A stretch of 64,000 nt of DNA, from assembly GCA_017307755.1 (NCBI GenBank), contig JAFKGQ010000017.1, positions 186,001 to 250,000 of the forward strand. Direction: 5' to 3'. Made by a program: the position numbers and the translations under genes. The notes below the pieces were generated by a model. That model was not told where the DNA came from. It did no database searches and saw nothing but the letters and a program-made list of their open reading frames with translations. The stretch is from Chitinophagaceae bacterium. GTDB taxonomy: Bacteria > Bacteroidota > Bacteroidia > Chitinophagales > Chitinophagaceae. Numbering within the stretch: position 1 is the first letter of the stretch; every line of letters starts with the position of its first letter. Shown piece after piece: positions 63,901-64,000 of the stretch.

Positions 63901-64000
63901 CATTCGCATTGTCACCCAGCCCGTACATGTCTCCCTGGCTGTCGATATAGTGGATACTATTCTGGTTGGCATTGATCTCCCTGATCGGATAGGTCATATT
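60983..64000 (-). CDS. RCC1-like / PKD-like repeat T9SS cargo protein, 3' part
   Basis: About 1005 residues of a protein whose N-terminus lies past the window edge; the reading frame is open to base 64000. The visible start holds RCC1-type sequence (GDNANGEVGNGEELVNH, shared with the gene at 10979). There follow eight PKD/REJ-like repeats; four in the middle are nearly identical in phrases such as SYKWTQVSGPNTA and GVSGLV. The end is a type A T9SS sorting domain (KIYPNPVPMDQ to SYKFIID). It is a paralogue of the protein at 10979 with more repeats. Probably surface-anchored and adhesive; no catalytic motif is seen. Confidence 0.88.
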   Translation of the reverse strand, partial: NMTYPIREINANQNSIHYIDSQGDMYGLGDNANGEVGNGEELVNHTEKYATPYAWNWGKYGWMIGTPTQILPGTKWKHLFTGNTFVFYNYASDVNDSLYFWGRNKSFVGGDGVVNNQEGTWPNALDVLKPTLRTPIAVTPLQTTAYDFTPYTLKTPAKQTIITTSAVLSATATASVLKAAGKPDYGYTIVKYQWAQISGPNTATITSPNVLSTTATGLTTGTYIFSIQTTDNNTGTITSYDTIIVNNVGTGVPVANAGPDQTITLPTSSVTLTGTGQENGGTIVGYKWVQLTGPNTSTIAGATSASTGVSGLVAGTYTFQLTVTDNSGKTATAVVTITVKPAVAPGPPSANAGVDQTITLPTSSVTLTGSGSETNGTIVSYKWTQVSGPNTATIANANAASTGVSGLVAGSYVFQLTVTDNSNVTATDAMTVTVKPAIVPGPPSANAGANQTITLPTSSVTLSGSGSETNGTIVSYKWTQVSGPNTATIANANAASTGVSGLIQGIYVFQLTVTDNSNVTASDAVTVTVNPAVVTPGTPVVDAGVNQTITLPTNSVTLTGTASETGGTIVSYKWTQISGPNTANIVNNAQASTGVDGLVQGVYTFQLTVTDNSNVTASGVVKVTVNPAAVPGTPTVDAGPDQTITLPTSSVTLTGTASETNGTIVSYKWTQVSGPNTAAIANDAQASTGVSGLVQGTYIFQLTVTDNSNVTASAVIKITVNSAGANQPPVAVPGPNLNISSSVGSVPLDGSHSYDPDGTIVKYQWLQISGAGGVTITGSNTATPMIYGLEPGVYVFQLTVTDNQGATDSKTMTITVTDGGNQAPVADAGRDTTLLFPGQTSTLLDGRASSDPGGTIASYSWQQLSGPSGAVIENTSGNFTGVNGLIVGEYTFQLTVTDSKNVKATATVRVRVLSDLRNNGFVKIYPNPVPMDQAMTVEGSTDSASVMKFTIYDVQGRVVRQTMYSSQFSMFKTTLQTAGLGKGFYVLTVQFNGGGKPQSYKFIID
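61840..63240. repeat. Tandem DNA repeats of about 300 bp in the T9SS gene
   Basis: Five consecutive units of about 300 bp encode nearly identical PKD-like domains. The units near 62540 and 62840 are almost the same over more than 120 bp (both contain GCATTGGCAATGGTAGCCGT and GGACCGCTTACCTGCGTCCA). Such a run can expand or shrink by recombination and is prone to assembly collapse. Confidence 0.75.

Overview
The window looks like chromosome of a Bacteroidota bacterium, most likely of the Chitinophagaceae type. The evidence is type IX secretion (T9SS) sorting tails, PorP/SprF proteins, a TonB-dependent receptor with a carboxypeptidase-regulatory-like N-terminus, a plug-domain protein with an MG2 region, and promoters of the Bacteroidota form TTG-N19-TAnnTTTG. 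I see no tRNA, rRNA, IS element, prophage or CRISPR array. Species cannot be told from the sequence.

Layout. 1-7.4 kb: the 5' part of a LolD-like ABC ATPase, a DUF2795-type small protein, enoyl-ACP reductase fabI, a two-gene siderophore uptake unit (TonB receptor plus PepSY membrane protein), a small membrane protein and recN. 7.5-16.7 kb: a Nif3 / zinc-ribbon / TPR operon, a large RCC1-plus-PKD-like T9SS protein and an MG2-plug protein. 16.8-25.3 kb (+ strand): M32 carboxypeptidase, a lipoprotein, a giant PKD adhesin followed at once by a PorP/SprF partner, a peroxiredoxin and a tiny orphan T9SS tail protein. 25.3-31.4 kb: M24 peptidase, rRNA methyltransferase, GH30 lipoprotein and grpE-dnaJ. 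31.4-40.5 kb: a von Willebrand A lipid-envelope type protein, an hpt / glucosaminidase / O-methyltransferase operon, two LOG proteins flanking a sodium:solute symporter, an outer-membrane protein and a GlcD-type oxidase. 40.6-49.3 kb: a second T9SS module of two tandem ~1,250-residue cargo proteins plus a PorP/SprF gene. 49.3-51.4 kb: recG.

51.5-60.9 kb is the most interesting part. A GT-C glycosyltransferase diverges from a four-gene operon (UbiA-type phosphoribosyltransferase, DprE1-like oxidase, DprE2-like reductase, HAD phosphatase) that looks able to make polyprenyl-phospho-arabinose. This converges on a compact exosortase operon holding two small secreted proteins with near-identical PLNEG C-terminal sorting signals, an exosortase-family protease and a four-helix membrane protein. 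A glycosyltransferase and an outer-membrane protein follow. The window ends inside a second RCC1/PKD-like T9SS protein, paralogous to the one at 11-14 kb.

Beyond genes, the window has a dispersed three-hairpin element of about 85 bp (two good copies, one degenerate), two genes (recG and the exosortase) whose family homology runs upstream of any ATG/GTG/TTG codon, and frequent TTG starts among T9SS genes.
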